Origin: Holosporales bacterium
Lineage (GTDB): Bacteria; Pseudomonadota; Alphaproteobacteria; BNTO01
Assembly: GCA_031265645.1 (NCBI GenBank)
Contig: JAISCJ010000095.1
Coordinates: 1-14,788, forward strand
Direction of reading: 5' to 3'
DNA: 14,788 bases
The first letter of the stretch is position 1. Every line of letters begins with the position of its first letter. Below, one piece after another: positions 13,344 through 14,788 of the stretch. Below the pieces are notes generated by a model. It saw only the letters and a program-made list of their open reading frames with translations. It was not told the DNA's origin and ran no database searches. A program made the position numbers and the translations under genes.

Positions 13344-14180
13344 ATGCTTAATCCATACGTCATTGTATTGGGAAATGAGAAGGGAGGAACCGGTAAGTCT
13401 ACGATTGCGATGCACCTTATTGTTTCGTTATTGCGGGAAGGTGCGCGCGTCGCAAGCTTGGATTTGGATGCTCGGCAAGGCACGTTATCTCACTATGTGG
13501 CCAATCGGCAGCGGACTAAGAATGAGTTTTCGGAGCTTCTAGTTTCGGACCATTCGTCTATATATCAAAGCTCTGCGCAAGATAAATTAGTTGCAGAGGA
13601 AGAAGATCGGAAAAATTTAATAAGTGCGCTTAATCGGTGTTATGCATACGACTACATAGTAATAGATACGCCGGGAAATGATACGTTTCTGTCTCGACTT
13701 GCTCATTCTTTTGCTGATACATTAATTACGCCGCTAAATGACAGCTATATCGATTTGGACATGCTAATCCGGTTGGAACACGGAGAAATCGAAAAGTTGC
13801 GTCCAAGTACGTATGCGACAATGGTGTGGGATCAGAAGAAAGAAAAGGCGATACGAGATAACAGCAACATGGACTGGATCGTGCTTCGAAACCGCCTGAA
13901 TCCGATCTACTCAAAAAACAAAGAAGAAATGCATAAAATACTTACAGCATTGTCTAAGAGAATAGGGTTTCGTTTGTTAGCGGGCTTTTGTGATCGAGTG
14001 ATCTTTCGCGAATTGTTCATTAATGGAACAACTCTTCTGGATATGAAAGACACGGGAGCGGCGATGACGCTGTCTCATGTTGCCGCAAGAAAAGAATTGA
14101 GAGATTTACTCGCTGCGTTAGAAATTCCAGTGCAAAAAAAAATAAAAGTTCAGGAAAGCACAATGCGGGCTTCGGCGTGA
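13344..14180 (+). CDS. mipZ: Division-plane positioning ATPase MipZ
   Basis: A ParA/MinD-type ATPase of 278 residues. The deviant Walker A GNEKGGTGKST is at 10-20. The A' strand SLDLDARQGTLSHYVANR at 38-55 is the version typical of MipZ. The Walker B region YIVIDTPGND is at 104-113. The long alpha-helical insert and VLRNRLNPIYSKNK also match MipZ. In Caulobacter MipZ forms a gradient from the ParB-bound poles and blocks FtsZ polymerisation near them, placing the septum at midcell. AGGAG nine bases before the ATG supports the start. The gene is characteristic of Alphaproteobacteria and is the best lineage marker in the window. The C terminus (KKIKVQESTMRASA) is short and basic. It is followed 13 bases later by cmk. 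Confidence 0.92.
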   Translation: MLNPYVIVLGNEKGGTGKSTIAMHLIVSLLREGARVASLDLDARQGTLSHYVANRQRTKNEFSELLVSDHSSIYQSSAQDKLVAEEEDRKNLISALNRCYAYDYIVIDTPGNDTFLSRLAHSFADTLITPLNDSYIDLDMLIRLEHGEIEKLRPSTYATMVWDQKKEKAIRDNSNMDWIVLRNRLNPIYSKNKEEMHKILTALSKRIGFRLLAGFCDRVIFRELFINGTTLLDMKDTGAAMTLSHVAARKELRDLLAALEIPVQKKIKVQESTMRASA

Positions 14181-14193
14181 ACAGCTAAAAACG

Positions 14194-14788
14194 ATGGATA
14201 GAACATTTCGTGTAATCGCAATTGATGGGCCGGCTTCGTCTGGCAAGGGAACTGTTGCAGCGTATTTAGCCAAAGAATTGCAATATATACACGTGGATTC
14301 TGGGCTTTTTTATCGTTATTTCGCGCACGTTTGTTCGCAAACAGACGACAATGCTTCAGTTGAAAATACATTGCGAAAAGCGCAGCAAAATGTTGTTGAA
14401 TTTTTTAAGCACGTTTTGCAATCTTTTTACAACAAACAAGAAGGCGTCCAGATTATTACAGCATTAAAAACAGAAACCTGCGGTCAAATGGCGTCGACAC
14501 TTAGTGCGAACGGGGATGTAAGGCAATGCGTAAACGCCGCAATCAGATCAATAGACCAAAACATTGTGATTGACGGCCGAGACACGACAACGGTGATTTT
14601 TCCAAATGCCGATGTCAAATTGTTTATAACCGCAGATATTCAGGCTCGCGCAAAGCGCCGCATGTTGGAAGCGAAGGGTCGGGGAGAGTGGACTTCGAAC
14701 GCGAACGTGGCAAATCAAGAATTCGCAGAGTTCGATGACAATGTTTTTAGGCGTTATATCGATGCTATAAACCAAAGAGATTGTAACG
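14194..14788 (+). CDS. cmk: Cytidylate kinase (Cmk), 3' end outside the window
   Basis: Phosphorylates CMP and dCMP with ATP in the pyrimidine nucleotide pathway. The visible 198 codons hold the P-loop AIDGPASSGKGTVA near residues 9-22. Next is HVDSGLFYR, where the usual form is DTGAMYR. Further on are VIDGRDTTTVIFPNADVKLF and ARAKRRMLEAKG, with the NMP-binding and lid Arg residues. The frame is still open at 14788, close to the family's RD-x(n)-R lid motif (INQRDCN), so perhaps 25-30 residues are missing. The start ATG at 14194 has only a weak ribosome-binding site. With 13 bases after the mipZ stop, translational coupling is plausible. There is no frameshift in the visible part. Confidence 0.92.
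   Translation, partial: MDRTFRVIAIDGPASSGKGTVAAYLAKELQYIHVDSGLFYRYFAHVCSQTDDNASVENTLRKAQQNVVEFFKHVLQSFYNKQEGVQIITALKTETCGQMASTLSANGDVRQCVNAAIRSIDQNIVIDGRDTTTVIFPNADVKLFITADIQARAKRRMLEAKGRGEWTSNANVANQEFAEFDDNVFRRYIDAINQRDCN

Overview
The window looks like the chromosome of a host-associated alphaproteobacterium. A MipZ division-plane ATPase is the strongest taxonomic marker. Cytidylate kinase, DapA, YbaB/EbfC and lytic transglycosylases are consistent with a Gram-negative cell that makes peptidoglycan. BspA-type leucine-rich repeats, an Rpn-family nuclease, many decayed repeats and a family of small exported proteins recall intracellular lineages such as Holosporales. That last placement is inference.

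Left part (1-3590): a tandem array of divergently transcribed gene pairs. Each unit has a minus-strand gene for a small exported protein (family A: 103-436, 1472-1906, 2822-3385). It is followed by a shared upstream region of about 370 bp and then a plus-strand gene for another small exported protein (family B: 810-1394, 2277-2708). The shared regions and the signal-peptide segments are nearly identical between units, while the mature proteins have diverged strongly in sequence and length. The first family A copy has a one-base gain in an A tract right after its start codon. The third unit is cut off partway through the shared region and has no family B gene. This array is the most novel-looking content of the window.

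Middle part (3590-8150): repeat-rich and sparsely coding. It holds tRNA-Phe(GAA) on the minus strand, two inverted-repeat structures, a decayed BspA-type LRR gene, an Rpn/PD-(D/E)XK nuclease (minus), a relic of the 3' end of a family A gene (about 5882-5938), and a 512-residue exported protein of unknown function with a clear downstream terminator. A 46-bp direct repeat (3684-3729 and 7976-8021) brackets this 4.3-kb stretch.

Right part (8150-14788): mostly housekeeping. An MscS-type channel fused to a cyclic-nucleotide-binding domain (plus) converges on a minus-strand pair, dapA followed by a lytic transglycosylase. Divergent from dapA is a plus-strand run: an Slt-type transglycosylase lacking its N-terminal part, ybaB, mipZ and cmk, the last running off the window. 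The shared theme is envelope and division: a lysine/DAP precursor enzyme, two murein-cleaving enzymes, an osmotic channel and a division-site regulator.
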